Assembly (NCBI RefSeq): GCF_029227915.1
Contig: NC_079880.1
Coordinates: 25,413,501-25,477,500 of the forward strand
Length of the DNA: 64,000 nucleotides
Direction: 5' to 3'
Source of the DNA: Hydractinia symbiolongicarpus
Taxonomy: Eukaryota; Cnidaria; Hydrozoa; Anthoathecata; Hydractiniidae
The notes under the pieces were generated by a model. The model was not told the origin of the DNA and made no database searches. It saw only the letters and a program-made list of their open reading frames with translations. Positions 47,145 to 58,869 of the stretch are shown here, piece after piece. A program made the translations under genes and the position numbers. The first letter of the stretch is position 1, and each line of letters starts with the position of its first letter.

Positions 47145-48160
47145 TTGACTGGTTGGAACATATAAATGCGTGTTTTTGATTGGTGGATTGCGGACGCCGG
47201 AAATTTCTTTTGTACAATATTTATATATATCTTTTATTATGTAACATTTTTTATAATTCTAAAAATTAATTAACCGCCAATATACCTTATCGGTAAAAAA
47301 AAGTCGGAAAAAATTAGTCGGAAAAAAAAAGTCGACAAAAAATATTAGTCACTTGGACAAAATTTAGTCACTTTTTGCCTATTAAATTTTTGAATTTTGT
47401 CACTAATAAAGAATAATTACATAAAACTGATGAAAATTGCTTTTTGATGCATCACAAAAAAAAGAACTAAAACAATCAAAAATTCATAATGGCGGTCTCA
47501 CAGTGGCAATTTATGACCGCTCTATAGACAAAACCAGTCGGGTAATAATTTCAAGACAAAAAGTCAAAATGGTTTGAAAATACTTTAAATATATTCTGAT
47601 CTATGACCTAACACTATTTGTATCTTTGTTACAGCGTGTGATCTTTCTTAAAGTTCGTTCGTGGTACAAATTTTTTTTCAAAAAATCTGACTGGAATTCT
47701 CTCCAAAAATTATATCTGTAGCTAAAATGGCTTAAAGTACAGTGTTAGGTCATAGAGTAAACATCCAAGAACGAACTATAAAAATTTGAAGACACAGATT
47801 AGCGGTTCTGAAATGACAGCCCTGCCGATCAGGTGAACAAGCGAAAATTGGCTAAAATTGTTAAAAAAATAGAACAGTAAAAAATTAAGTTTATATCGTA
47901 ATGCTGAATTAAAATAAAACAGTCCTAAAAACCCTTTAAAAACCTCCAGCTTCATAAGATATATCTTCTTTTTCGACAACTTTCTCATTTCGCGTTATTT
48001 TGGAATACCGGAGGATCTTTCTACGCTTCTTTTGTGGCGACGACGCATTATAATTGGACAGACGTTTTTGTTTTCGATTAACATTGTCATGTTAATTTTT
48101 TCATATAATAATCGGGATCTATGTTAAGAAATTCCATGGTGTCGAGGGCAGCCTTTTGTC
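47145..48160. other. Intergenic, no gene seen
   Basis: AT-rich sequence after ECHDC3. A short repeat of AAAAAGTCGGAAAAAATTAG type occurs at about 47295-47345. No coding signal. Confidence 0.5.
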
Positions 48161-48165
48161 CATAA

Positions 48166-48570
48166 TTAAAAAAACACAAGCGTCATAACTACAAAGAATA
48201 GTGTGTTGACACCAACATGTGTTGATTTGGGCACCCGGTTCCAAGTTGTACCGTTGAATGATTCGTTGTTGTTTTGCGTCTTACCGTGGAACAACTTTTT
48301 CATCATTTCCTCTTTACACAGGTCAGTGTAAATTGGAAGAATCGCTTTTCTGATATCAACTGGCAATTCCCCCTTTGATTTGCACAAATTGGTATTGTTG
48401 ATCTTGTCCAATTGATACTGACAACAAGATTCATTCGATTTAGGGCAAGAATCATGGTATCCCGCAACATGAAATATGGGTGCGAGACATGATTTTTTCA
48501 TTCCCTTGAGGTTACTAACATTTTGGCGGAGTGCTATACAAATAATTTTGTAACGTGTCAATTTTTGCAT
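48166..48570 (-). pseudogene. MULE-like transposase fragment
   Basis: The open frame reads LTRYKIICIALRQNVSNL, then MKKSCLAPIFHVAG, CPKSNESCCQYQLDK, GELPVDIRKAILPIYTDL and LFHGKTQNNNESFNGTTWNR. The last motif recurs in transposase-like proteins of cnidarians and other animals that I take to be Mutator-like. Only this C-terminal part remains and no catalytic residues are visible. Assignment to MULE is by memory of the motif. Confidence 0.5.
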
Positions 48571-48616
48571 CTGTCAATCTACCTCTACCTTTAATACTTT
48601 TAGTGTTTTTTTTAGT

Positions 48617-50029
48617 TTACGTAGTCTGCATCCAATTCGTTTTTGATAATGGCCGATGCATTCTTGTTTTATCATTGGTTTTTCTCCGTAGATATCTTTG
48701 ACATTTGAAATGAGGTGATGATCTCGAGTCTTCATTTAAGGTCAGCTGATGAAACGCTGCATTTATGTCTAGCTTCGTAAAACATGTGGCTCCTTCAAGC
48801 TGTACGAGCAAATCATCGACCGCTGGTGTAGGGTATCTTGTGCGCGTTATTAGCATTTCGCATATCTAGACATAGCCTAACGTCGCTGGTATTGGCTTTC
48901 GGTACTACTACTAACTGGCTCAACCATGGGGTGGGTTTGCCAGTTACGTCTTCTGTGATGGCTAATTCTTCGAGTCGTTCAATTCCTTGTTAAACTTTCT
49001 TACGCAGGGTGAATGGAATTCCTCTTTCTCTCTGAGCAACTGGGACTACGCTTTTGTTAATGTGAAACTTCACGTCTTGATCTTTGAGCTGGCCTATTTT
49101 GCCGCTGAATAGCGTGTCGTGATACTGCTGTACTAGAGATTGCAGGCGCTTCGGTACCTTCTCAGATGGCTTTTGATCTTTTGAAATGTGCTGAATTTCT
49201 TTGATGTTTGCAACGGGTGGCAACTGGATTAACTGCAAACCGAGCGCACTTTCGCCTGATAATAAATTTCTGTGATGAGTGTCAACAACATAAAATTCTT
49301 TTGCTAGAATTTTTTTTTTTCGACCCGATCCACTAACATCGTGACAACCCCTTTTAACGATATTAATGGTGCTTCCGCCCCGTATGTGATAATTTTCGTA
49401 TCTGTTTTTCTCAGTCTCAACTTTCCGTTGAACTGTCTATTAATAGCGTTAAAAGTCATGTTTAAAACATTTATTGCAGACCCGGAATCGATCAGAACAC
49501 TGACAGGAAATTTTTCGATTTTAACACGGCAATGGAACTTGGCAATGCTGAAAACAGGAGAGTGGATTGAAAACAACCGCGCGACTTGCTCTTTGTCGGA
49601 CGTATCGACATCGACATTGTTTAGTGGTCTGGGGATGCGACTAAAATAGCTGCGGTACGAGCTTGCGCTTGTGGAACGACACATTCTCGCAAAATATCCG
49701 ATTTTGTGGCAATTATTACAGGTTTTACTAGTTGTTGGGCATTTATTTTGGTGTGGATATTCGCCATCGCAGTAAAAGCATATTTTTGAAGATTGCTATA
49801 CAGATTAAAGCTTTTCTTACCCGGTGTGATTTCCTTTGATTGGTCGATGCGGTTGAGTTCTTCTTGTTTGATTTGTGTGATATCCTTTTGGTTGCTTTTT
49901 TCCACTAAAATAGCTTGAGTGTTTGTGTCTTCCAATGTTTTTGCGTAAACTAGGAACTGTGCCAGAGTTAAGGTAGGATTTCGAAATGAGTATCTTCTCA
50001 GTTTCTTTTGCAACATGGTTCAGGTCCAA
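48617..50029 (-). pseudogene. Ty3/Gypsy retrotransposon relic (zinc knuckle, protease, start of RT)
   Basis: On the minus strand, in order: a gag end with zinc-knuckle-like cysteines (CFYCDGEYPHQNKCP, CNNCHKIGYFARMC, about 49675-49785). Next, an aspartic protease with VLIDSGSAINVLN (about 49480). Then the linker DVKFHINKSVVPVAQRERGI, PWLSQLVVVPKAN and RLCLDMRNAN. Last, the first RT block, RYPTPAVDDLLVQLEGAT and FTKLDINAAFHQL (about 48740). Frame changes separate the blocks, and the catalytic YxDD part, RNase H, integrase and LTRs are missing. It is a 5' fragment of a pol gene, not functional. Confidence 0.85.
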
Positions 50030-50039
50030 TTGGAGGACC

Positions 50040-51640
50040 TAAAGGGAGGGAGCACTTCAAATGGCTAGAATAAATCAATTGTATGCTACCTAAGTTAAAT
50101 GAAGAAGTTTTGAAGATACATTGATTGATTACATGACAAAATAATCCAACTATTTAAATTTGATGTTTCAATCAAATTATCAATTATTAGTGACATATTT
50201 TGTTCTCCTAACATCAACTGTGTTAATTTTTTTCCTGGCTTCCCATGTGTTGTATTACAAAGAAAAAAAGCTTATTATGATACTAGCTATGTGAATGTAC
50301 TAGAGATATTAGTGATATATCTTCTTTGCTGTTTATATTAAAATTAGTACTTTTTGAAATAGCAGTTACAATGGACTGACAAGCAGGCACGAAACAAGAT
50401 TCCATTTTGAATAGGTGAAATATAAAAACAAATTTTGTGTCCCATCTGAATATATAAATGGTTATATAGCTAGAAGGTTTAAAAACAAAATGTATAATTT
50501 TGGGTTGTAGTAAAAAATCATCCATACAAAAAATTATTAAAATCGCTTATTAACGAGACATCAATAAGGATATTTCCATACCCTAACATATATCCATAAG
50601 TAATGTAAAAATAAAGTAAAAAAAAACACTATTTTGCAATGCTTAAAATAAAATTACTTTTTCGACAGCGAGAGTAGAAAAAAATTATACATCGACTACC
50701 ATTAGTTATTTAAAGCATCAGTCCTTGGTTAGCCTAGTTAACTAAGCTTTTTTTAAGGATATCGAATTCAGTTTCTATCAAACGAAAGCTTAGACGCAAA
50801 CACATGTCAGAGCAAATCCTTAAAATTTAAATCCCCTTATAGCAAACCTCCAATTACAATCAACCAATAAACAGAAAGTCAGCGTTGGCACATCGTTAAC
50901 TCTTAACTAATGGAATAATTTATTTTAATTATTTGGGTGAGTGAGGTCATTCGCACTAAAAGCAAAGATTTCCCGATATTGACCACGTGAGCAAAAAACA
51001 ATAGAATTAGCCAATCAAAAGACGCGGTCAGTACTCTAACCGCAGAAAAATCTTTTGAGACCCAGCGTAATTTTTCCCATCTTAACTAATCCGATTTCCT
51101 CGTTGTATTAAAAATTATAATGGATCCTAGATAAGTCTTGGTTCTAGACAAAGTAGGCAGCCTTTGCATTAACCTGACAAAATAAAAGTAGCTGTAGCTA
51201 GCTAGCTAGCTAGCCAACTGGCTTTAGAATGCTCCCTCAAAATCTACGTTTCTAGCCAAAATCTCAAAATTGTTGTGTTTAACATTTGTACATATCTAAA
51301 AAACGTGACAATATATCTATCTTAACATGTGAAAACATACAGAACATAAATATTACAAATTTAAAAAGCCTTTAGCAGCAAAAAGGTCAACCTTTTTAAA
51401 CCTCAACACTGACTTAACAAGACCACCACCAAAATCAAATTTGCTTTTGTCATCACGACACCCTCCTTGGTCGGGATATGAAGCTGAAAATCTAAAAGTG
51501 TTTTTTTTCTTCAAAAAATCAGCTTTGTGATTGGTTTACTACGCGCAAGCGGTTATAACAAACTCGATAAAAACACATGGCATTTGCTTTTTGTAGCTTC
51601 AAGATTTCATACGTGGTTAGCACGACTCACTTCACGTTGA
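50040..51640. other. Intergenic upstream of the thiaminase-like gene
   Basis: No gene is seen. A short GCTA run lies at about 51193-51213. Several G/C-poor tracts and one short unremarkable open frame (50283-50525) occur. Confidence 0.5.
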
Positions 51641-51649
51641 TAGACAAGA

Positions 51650-51960
51650 TACGGCTATTATAAATATAGAGAAGAGACAGATTCTTCACTCGTGAACTTT
51701 TATCCCGCAGATTTTAACGCAACGAAGACTAAAATGATTTGACTTTACTTTACGCCAAGTGAAACAAGCTAAAATAAATAAAGAAGTTAGTTTTTGTTTA
51801 CATAACAATGTAAACATTGAACCAAGTGATTCAACATCAGTCTTATCTATGTTGACATTAAGAAGAGTCTTTCTGTTATTTTAGTACTATTCTTAGAAGT
51901 AAGTAAAAGTATTTGCTACAATAACATGATGTTCAACAAAACTTGCATTTCATTTGACAG
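51650..51960 (+). promoter_or_regulatory. Candidate promoter, leader intron or trans-splice acceptor
   Basis: A TATA-like run (TATTATAAATATA, about 51655-51668) lies about 300 bp upstream of the ATG. A consensus acceptor (TTTGACAG, ending 51960) sits only 8 nt before the ATG at 51969. It could pair with the GTAAGT at 51899 as a 62-nt leader intron. In hydrozoans, such an acceptor could also take a spliced leader in trans. Confidence 0.4.
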
Positions 51961-51968
51961 TTTCAAAA

Positions 51969-53783
51969 ATGACGCACCACAGCATGATCTTTATGACTTT
52001 ATTTACACTAATCTCTTGTAGTAATGCTACTGTGAATTTGAGAATTGGCTTGTACAATTACATACCAGACCTTGCCGACGACCAATTGCAGTCCTATGCA
52101 AATTATATAAAGGCAAAGTGGGATGAGCTAGGAACTGGTACAACAATTCAACTGGTTGTTGATAGTAGTGTATACGATCCTTATGGCGATTTTAACACCT
52201 ATCTTGGCACTGGCGTCGGAAGTTTTGACATAATTGAGACCGACATGGTGAGATCAAGTGAATTAATTGGAAGGGTGGTGGAAATACAAGCCGGTGCAGC
52301 TTCTGATCAGATCAATGTTACTAGATTTGTCCAAGCTAATGTTGATGCAGTGGAATATAACAACGCTTATTTGGGTTTTCCAACACTTTCATGTGGCAAT
52401 TTCATTATCGAAACTGTTCTCTCTGGACAAACAGGAGTTTCTCTAGATGGAAGAGATTACAAAAAATTCATTCAAAGTGCTGATCAGGCTCAACGTAAAA
52501 TGGTTCACAATGGACATTGTGGATCAACCAGACCTAAGAATAAGCGTGCAAGATTGCTAGGTGGAAAAATAGACAGTTCATCAGGCTGGTATCTTCCCTT
52601 TATGTATCTAAGCAGCGTTGCAGACATACTTGGACCAGCCAGTGTTGAGGCAGAGATCAACAACGTTTTAGCTGGTCGGCCAAACAATGAAACCATACAA
52701 AAGCTTCGAAAATTCTTTGGATACTTCAAAGATAATTGCAATGCAATCGACTCAACTGATATCGAAGATGACGTAGTGAGCGGCAAAACTGGTTATTTTT
52801 ATGGGTTTTTTGAAACGCAAAGTATCATTTATAAAAAGGCAAATTATCAAAACGTAACAGTCTTGGGTGTTGTGGCGCCGCCATTTGGCAAAAAAAGTCA
52901 TCTTTTGGTGTATACAGATGCTCTGGTGTTGAACAAAGCAAAGTTCACACAAGCGAATGACAAGTACAAGGCTGCGGTGATGAAATTTGCAAAGTTTTTC
53001 TCTAGTAAGTAAAGTGCTATTATATACATCTTTAAAACTCAAAATATTTTGACATACAACTTTGAACGTCGCGTAATAACCATAAAGTACCATCTGGTGA
53101 GCACCCGGTAGACGGTAGATAATTATTTGTGGGGGCAATCCCTTCCTTCCTTATTTTATAATACATAATTTGGAATGTTTTGTATAATTTATCACTTAAA
53201 TTTGCAAACTTTTCGGTGATACCCTGTTAGAAGGTAGAATTATATAGGCTTTACTAGGAAATAGTAGCACTTGTTCTCAGGGCTGAGTACCGCAAGATGT
53301 TTCTATTTTAAAAGGTGTGTAGCAAGATAAACAGCGTTAAAAGCTCTCCACTACTACTACTACAAAAATTCCCGATAAAATTCCCGAAATTCTGTACTAG
53401 TACACTGTACTAGAACAGAATTTCGGTTCATTCAAAATTCATTTTTGCCATTCATGAAATAAAGTTATTGCGAACTTTGAAATTTTTAAGACTGGCTTTT
53501 ATTTTTACTGTTAAGGCAATCTAAGGTAGTGCTTCACTAACAGTGAGTTGTTTTCTTTTTTACAGGCAATCAGATGCGAAAACAATTGGTGTTGGGAAAG
53601 GATCTCCAGCCAGTGAGAAACCGATACTTGCTACCACCAGTAAAAGAATTTTTTGAAACCAACAAGAATACACTGTATCAACAATATTTTAAGATTATGC
53701 GAAATGGCTTTCCTTCACCTTCCCTTTCCGAAGCAACTAGACGAAGAATGCAAGCTGTTTTAAAGCCATTGGTGAATATTTAG
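51969..53783 (+). CDS. Secreted thiaminase I-like protein (two exons)
   Basis: The model is join(51969..53004, 53566..53783), 417 residues, near the length of bacterial thiaminase I (about 400). Donor A|GTAAGT and acceptor TTTTTACAG keep phase 1. A signal peptide (MTHHSMIFMTLFTLISCSNA) precedes a periplasmic-binding-protein-like fold: TVNLRIGLYNYIPD at the start, DIIETDM, then GFPTLSCGNF with a cysteine near residue 142 where the family has its nucleophile. GYFYGFFETQ carries a candidate catalytic glutamate (about 282), and LPPVKEFFE follows in exon 2. Thiaminase I (thiamine pyridinylase) splits thiamine by replacing its thiazole with another nucleophile. N-glycosylation sites fit secretion. 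An origin by transfer from bacteria is possible. Family assignment is by motif and needs a profile search. Confidence 0.75.
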
Positions 53784-54530
53784 AATATTACTCTGTTCTG
53801 TTGTTACCGTTAATTCTAAGAAAATGAAAATTACAACAGTAAATTAGTGTATTTTCTTCTATATATGTGCGTAACCGGAAAGTTGAACGTCCTAGCCTCT
53901 TGCTTTTTGATTGATTAATTCTATTGTTTTTTACCACCGTGGTCGTTATACAGAAATCCTTTGCTCACGCGAACAAATATAATTAATTCTCGTAGTATCG
54001 AAGACGGTGAGATGCGACCACGCTGGCGATGTGCCATGGTGGATTTCAATTGGGGGTTTGCTCTGACACATTCGTTTGTGTCTAACCTTTAGAAGAAAAC
54101 TGAATTTTGATATCTTGAAGAAAAGCTAAATTAAATTAAATTAGGTTAGGAGATTGCTTGTCTTGTTAACAATTCATTTTTGTTCTTGTCAATTTTAACT
54201 GTTTGCTTGCACGAAGAAAATCTAAAATTCTTTGTGCAATTATTCGAGTCTTCGTTGTGATTCAGTTTTAATGAAAAGTGTCAAGCGGAAAAATTGACAC
54301 TGATTTCTTTTTGAAGTATTCGTGTTTGTTTTTCTCCAATAAAAAAAATAAATAAATAAAAAACGTGGGAATGAAGTTTAAATAAAGTACGGTACAAGTC
54401 TTTTTCTGTTACTTATCTACCTTTTTTTAGTTTCTCTACGTAGCTAGCTATCAGTTTTTACTACCCAATCACCGGTTTTTTATTTTTTTAATAAAAAACA
54501 TACTTTTGGACCCTTGTTGTTTTTGTACAT
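53784..54530. other. 3' region of the thiaminase-like gene and intergenic
   Basis: AT-rich sequence with AATAAAA-type words near 54340. No coding signal. The intron before it (53005-53565) contains a hairpin with CGAAATTCTGT arms at about 53386-53427. Confidence 0.4.
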
Positions 54531-54538
54531 CTCTATGT

Positions 54539-54634
54539 CCAACCTCGTCCCCAGGACCTCTTTTCGCTTTTTTGATAAAAGATTTTATGATAATTTTATG
54601 ATAAAAGCGAAAAGAGGTCCTGGGGACGAGGTTG
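54539..54634. repeat. Perfect-hairpin MITE with CTCGTCCCCAGG termini
   Basis: Arms of 31 bp (54541-54571 and 54603-54633) are perfect reverse complements, beginning AACCTCGTCCCCAGGACC. CTCTATGT occurs on both sides (54531-54538, 54635-54642), a candidate 8-bp target-site duplication as made by hAT elements. Related termini occur at 39781 and 42175. Confidence 0.85.
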
Positions 54635-54841
54635 CTCTATGTTTATATTAAAAATACCCTTTGTCTGTCTTTGAACCATTCCATATTTATGCTACCGATA
54701 TGCGCACGATATGCGTTTTTAAAAGACACGCAAATCCTTGGACTAGTATCTATAAAATAGCGCGGGTAACCTGCGTTTTAAGAATATGACGTCATTAAAG
54801 TTCTTTGATAGATTTTGGTATGTAGTGGTAACATTGTTTAT

Positions 54842-55418
54842 CTATGTCCTTTTGCTTTCACCACAATGAACAGAGCAAACTCTGTGCAACGTTGACAGTA
54901 CAAAATCTTTTTTGTAAATCATAAAACTCCACTTCTTCCATAGCTCGGAGATTTTTAAAAACGACATTAACAAATAAGTCAGGGTTCTTCGTTGAGTTTT
55001 TTTTTTGACAGAGCGATACACAGCATGTTCTCCTCCTTCTTTACTTCTAGCTTGAAAACAGACGCTGGAACTGGATAAAAACTTGTTGGGTGCAGGAGAG
55101 TTCAAGTTTTGATAAAAACTGTGTCTTGAGGAGAATTTTGTATAAAGCTTTGGTTTTGAGTGGCGTCCAATGTTGTCAACTTGTTTGGCCATTTTTGTCT
55201 CAACAAGTGTTTTGTTTATATTTTTGCGATATACAACTACCATAAAGCATTGCGAAGTAGCCGTATAGAAGGAACGGGGAATAGCCATCTGCACCATGGA
55301 ATATGTGCTAATAGAAGGTATAATTGTCTTTAAAAAGGGAACGGTAAGATTTACGATTTTTAATGCAGTATCTAAGCAATAAATTAAAGGCACGATAAGT
55401 CTTGACAAAAACAATGAT
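54842..55418 (-). CDS. Unidentified terminal exon
   Basis: The minus-strand frame is open for 192 codons from an acceptor (ATTTTTGTAG, exon base 55418) to TAG. That is long for such AT-rich DNA. There is no ATG near its start, so it is probably the last exon of a longer gene. The first about 70 residues are hydrophobic (LSRLIVPLIYCLDTALKIV, FLKTIIPSISTYSM), perhaps one or two membrane segments, and the rest is basic and serine-rich, ending CSVHCGESKRT. I do not recognise a family. A receptor C-terminal exon is one possibility. No upstream exon was found before the RING gene. Confidence 0.4.
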
Positions 55419-55439
55419 CTACAAAAATATTTGATTTTT

Positions 55440-56320
55440 TTTTACGTATTTTTAGATGTGATTATTTAGCTTCCTTGTGATAGTTTATGTAAGGAGAAAT
55501 CTTCCTTGTTTTATGTCATCTGCGATTATAAATGTAAAACAATGGACAAGATAAGCCGTCAAAATTTAATCGTTTGATCGAAAGATGCATATGCTCAAGT
55601 GAGCATAAAAATTAGCGAATGCACATGCAAAAGTGCAGACAAATGAAAACACCTTATGTTTTAGCGTTCCAAGAGTAATGCGATTTCAGAACTTATTTTT
55701 TTGCTAGATAAGAGAGAAATTCTGCTATCCTCTCTGAAGTAAGATGGCGTATAACATTTTCTAAAACTCTTTTTTTAATTTTATTAGTTCTGTATGACTT
55801 CTAAACTGCAAAAGAATTATGAACACCTCACAACACAACAATTCTGACAGAGCTGACCAATAAATTCTTGTTCTTTATGATAAGAAGAATATAAAATGCG
55901 TATTTCATTTTTCCCATAACAATTGCAAGAACACCTGATTTTTCGGTACCCTATTCTCCTGATTATTCGAATTAACGATATCTGTTGCGGGATTTTAAAG
56001 ACATCAAAAGATAATTACGGTCTATTCACCGCAATGGTATAAGCACGTTTTTTTATTACCATAAAACATACATTCAACTTAGAAGAAAAAATATGACGAT
56101 GACAATATCATAATTACGAAAAAACGTATAATTATTTCGTAACGGGAAGTTTTATTTATTTATTCTTTTCCGAGATTAATGTGAAACATGATCATTTTCT
56201 AGACGCTTTTTTGACGATATTCCAACACGAAGCATCCTTCTTACCCAAGCACGTTACGTCCATTTTCTACAAACATCTATAAGGATCATTTCTATTTGGG
56301 CAGTCATTTTAACATGGCTC
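55440..56320. other. Intergenic, no gene seen
   Basis: AT-rich sequence between the unidentified exon and the RING gene. It could hold the missing upstream exon of 54842-55418, but I found no convincing candidate. Confidence 0.4.
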
Positions 56321-56324
56321 CATT

Positions 56325-56972
56325 TCACATAGGCAGTATACTGTCGTATCTGGTGGGACGTGTATGTAACAAGGGTGTTGTACTGCTTGGGTAGGTATGC
56401 TCCGTTATAATAAGATCATCTGGATGTAGTTTGTCCTTACATACAGGACAAGACGAGTTCGAATGACAAGTATACTTGGTCCAAGTATAAATACAGCCTT
56501 CATGAAAACAATGTGAACAACGTAACAAAATGGCTTCTTTGCCAGGTATAAATATATCTAAACATATGGGACAAATTTCATTTTTCGGCAAAAGTGGAAA
56601 GTTTGTAATAAAGTCTATAAATCTTTCGCTTCTTTTCGAGCGTGTGCTTTCTCCGAACACGATTCTTCGTGCGTTGGGAAGATATATAGAGTCGGAATAT
56701 TTCATCGATCTCGCGGTTGTCACGCATATGCAACAATAATCGTTTACATACTTCATGTTACGAGGTCTCGAAAACAAATCCGAATGTAGCTCTACTTCCT
56801 TATTTCTCTTCAGAAATTCATCTTCGTCAACTCCGTCATCAATTCTCTGTATGGTAATACCATCCCAAGCGCAAACCCACCTGCACAATAGCAGGTGGCA
56901 CAAAGTTAAAATAATTAAAACGAAGATGAACAATGCAACTCCAGCAGTAGTTATAAATTGTACTAATTCCAT
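56325..56972 (-). CDS. Membrane-anchored RING-H2 E3 ubiquitin ligase
   Basis: A single-exon ORF of 215 residues starting at the ATG at 56972. One membrane segment spans about residues 8-30 (TTAGVALFIFVLIILTLCHL). A RING-H2 domain lies at about residues 134-178 with all eight ligands: C134, C137, C152, H154, H157, C160, C175 and C178 (CPICL, CSHCFHEGC, CPVC). RING-H2 proteins recruit ubiquitin-conjugating enzymes, so this should be a membrane E3 ligase acting on nearby membrane or cytosolic targets. A cysteine cluster (YCCICV, about 79-83) lies between the two. The subfamily is not identified. The lack of introns may indicate retrocopy origin. Confidence 0.85.
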   Translation of the reverse strand: MELVQFITTAGVALFIFVLIILTLCHLLLCRWVCAWDGITIQRIDDGVDEDEFLKRNKEVELHSDLFSRPRNMKYVNDYCCICVTTARSMKYSDSIYLPNARRIVFGESTRSKRSERFIDFITNFPLLPKNEICPICLDIFIPGKEAILLRCSHCFHEGCIYTWTKYTCHSNSSCPVCKDKLHPDDLIITEHTYPSSTTPLLHTRPTRYDSILPM

Positions 56973-57035
56973 TTCTCTTAAAAAACTTTATGAAGTCTCC
57001 TTCAATGTTTATAATTTATCTTACGGACCTGGTTT

Positions 57036-57227
57036 CTACATGCTTGCAGATATTTCAATTATGTCAATTTCTTGTTTGTGGTTAGGCTTTATTTCATGAA
57101 ACAATACGACAATGCAGCACGCAATGATTTGTTTAGATAGAAACCAGAATGACCATATGATGGTCACAATGCGAACACGTTGTCTGTAATTCGCGTCAAG
57201 TGGGTGGGAAAACGTGATTTGGTGCAT
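57036..57227 (-). other. Small open frame of doubtful status
   Basis: A 63-residue frame from ATG to stop, with a hydrophobic middle (IVTIIWSFWFLSKQIIACCI), lies just upstream of the RING gene on the same strand. No homology is recognised. It could be a leader exon or chance. Confidence 0.2.
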
Positions 57228-57554
57228 GTTTATTTCTTCTCACCTTCTTTCTGGTTTATTTTATAGCAATCAAGTAAACAGATATGTATAAAAGGTGTCT
57301 CATGATAATTTTATGTCTCCCTCCTCCTGATACGTTTCTTTAAATACACAAATTGAAAGTTATTAAAATTATATATCATTTAATGTGTGTAATAACAGAC
57401 AGTATAAAGATTAAAAGTTTCCCACGCATTTGCACTAATGAGTATATGTTGATTCGTTTGTAACTCATTTGGCGCGTCCTGTTAAAAAAACATATTACCT
57501 TCGCGCGAGTTTACATTCTCCGCATCTTTTCTTCGCACATTAAATTTTATTGTA

Positions 57555-57670
57555 GTCGGTGGCCCGTGGAAAATCCACGACTTCGCCTGTTCTTTTTATA
57601 AATTGCGTGCCTCTCACTACTGGCAGTACCATTTTGCGTGACAGACGTATACGGGTATACTTAATATCAT
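57555..57670 (+). repeat. Dispersed repeat with TTCGCCTGTTCTTT core, copy 2
   Basis: The same motif order as at 21575-21690: CCCGTGGAAAATCCACG, TTCGCCTGTTCTTT, TACCATTTTGCGTGACAG and ATACGGGTAT. No coding capacity. Confidence 0.65.
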
Positions 57671-57899
57671 TTTGTATGGTTTGTTGGCTCTCAAATGGTC
57701 GCGTAGAATTTTCTGATAGATTGTGACAAATAATTTGCACGCTTTCTCTTTCATAGGAATATGAGTTATAAAAAAAATAAAGCTGAGATTTCAGGTTAAA
57801 AACAATGAGTCTATTATTTAGAAAAATAGAAAAATAAGAATAACGCCCAGTCTGGTTAGGAGGAAACAGTATTATGATACTAGAGCTCGTTATTCGTTT

Positions 57900-58070
57900 T
57901 TTTTTCCAATTTCGCGCAACCTAATTTTCGCATACCCGAAAAGGAATGTACCGCACACATCAAATTTCGCGCGGCTAAATGTGCGAAAGGTTAGTATTTT
58001 TACACAACCAATTTTCCGCGCAGTGGTTCTGCACGAAGGTTAGATGGGCGCGACAATTATATGAATTACA
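57900..58070. repeat. MITE-like block with TTTCGCGC motifs
   Basis: Repeated ATTTCGCGC, TTTTCCGCGC and GTGCGAAAGG words occur with imperfect inverted pairing, similar in style to 8710-8822. No coding capacity. Confidence 0.5.
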
Positions 58071-58865
58071 GGGGCTACAAAACGAGCAGTGATTTTTAAC
58101 CTTAGTGACTTACACAAAAGTCAAGCTAATGGCGGTGGAAAAGTTATAAGAATAATTACTCAATATCTTGTCGTGGGCCATTATTATGGAACACAATTTT
58201 AGATGAAGACAAAAAATCTATTTGCTTGTTGACGCATTTTAAGAAAACCACAAAACATTTCTTGTTATTTAATAATTAAGATTATTCGCGATATTTTTAG
58301 TATCACATTTTTGTAATTTTTTACAACTCTAGAGGTATTGTAAATATTTTTTCTTTACGTTAATTTTAACCTCCTCTCTTTAACCTATCTCAACTAGATG
58401 GGGCTTGATGATAAGACAAAGTATGTCTTCCACTTGCTCCAGTCATTATTTGATTGTAAACACGAGTACAAAAAAATATATATTCTGACGAAATATATAC
58501 ATACATACAGAAATCACCAAAGACGTTGCATACTGTAGAACTGATTAGTCTGCATGTTATGTTAAGATTGCTACAAGTTTATTTCTTATGTTATGTTATG
58601 TTATGCAAAAAACACATTACCTACTGTTTGTATTATATTTCTGTTATGTTATGGTATGAAAAGACTTCAGCTAGTACATTTTTTCACAAAAAGAAAGCCA
58701 GTGCATGTAATGTTACAACGCTTGCTAATAAAAATTGAAAGTAATCATTCTACTAACGTGTGACACACGTTTTATTGCAAATAACAAGACAGAGCATCCA
58801 GAACACCGATAACATAACAAAAGATGACGTCATAAAAATTGCATATTGGTCAGCATGCGCAAAAT
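58071..58865. other. Intergenic, no gene seen
   Basis: AT-rich sequence with a short TTATG run (58583-58602). No coding signal. Confidence 0.45.
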
Positions 58866-58869
58866 CGAA

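Noticed and set aside
48617-50029. Domesticated retroviral-type protease gene
   Set aside because: Protease, linker and RT blocks are in different frames with many breaks; a dead Ty3/Gypsy fragment explains everything.
56530-57099. Plus-strand frames at 56530-56739 and 56755-57099
   Set aside because: Antisense shadows of the RING-H2 gene.
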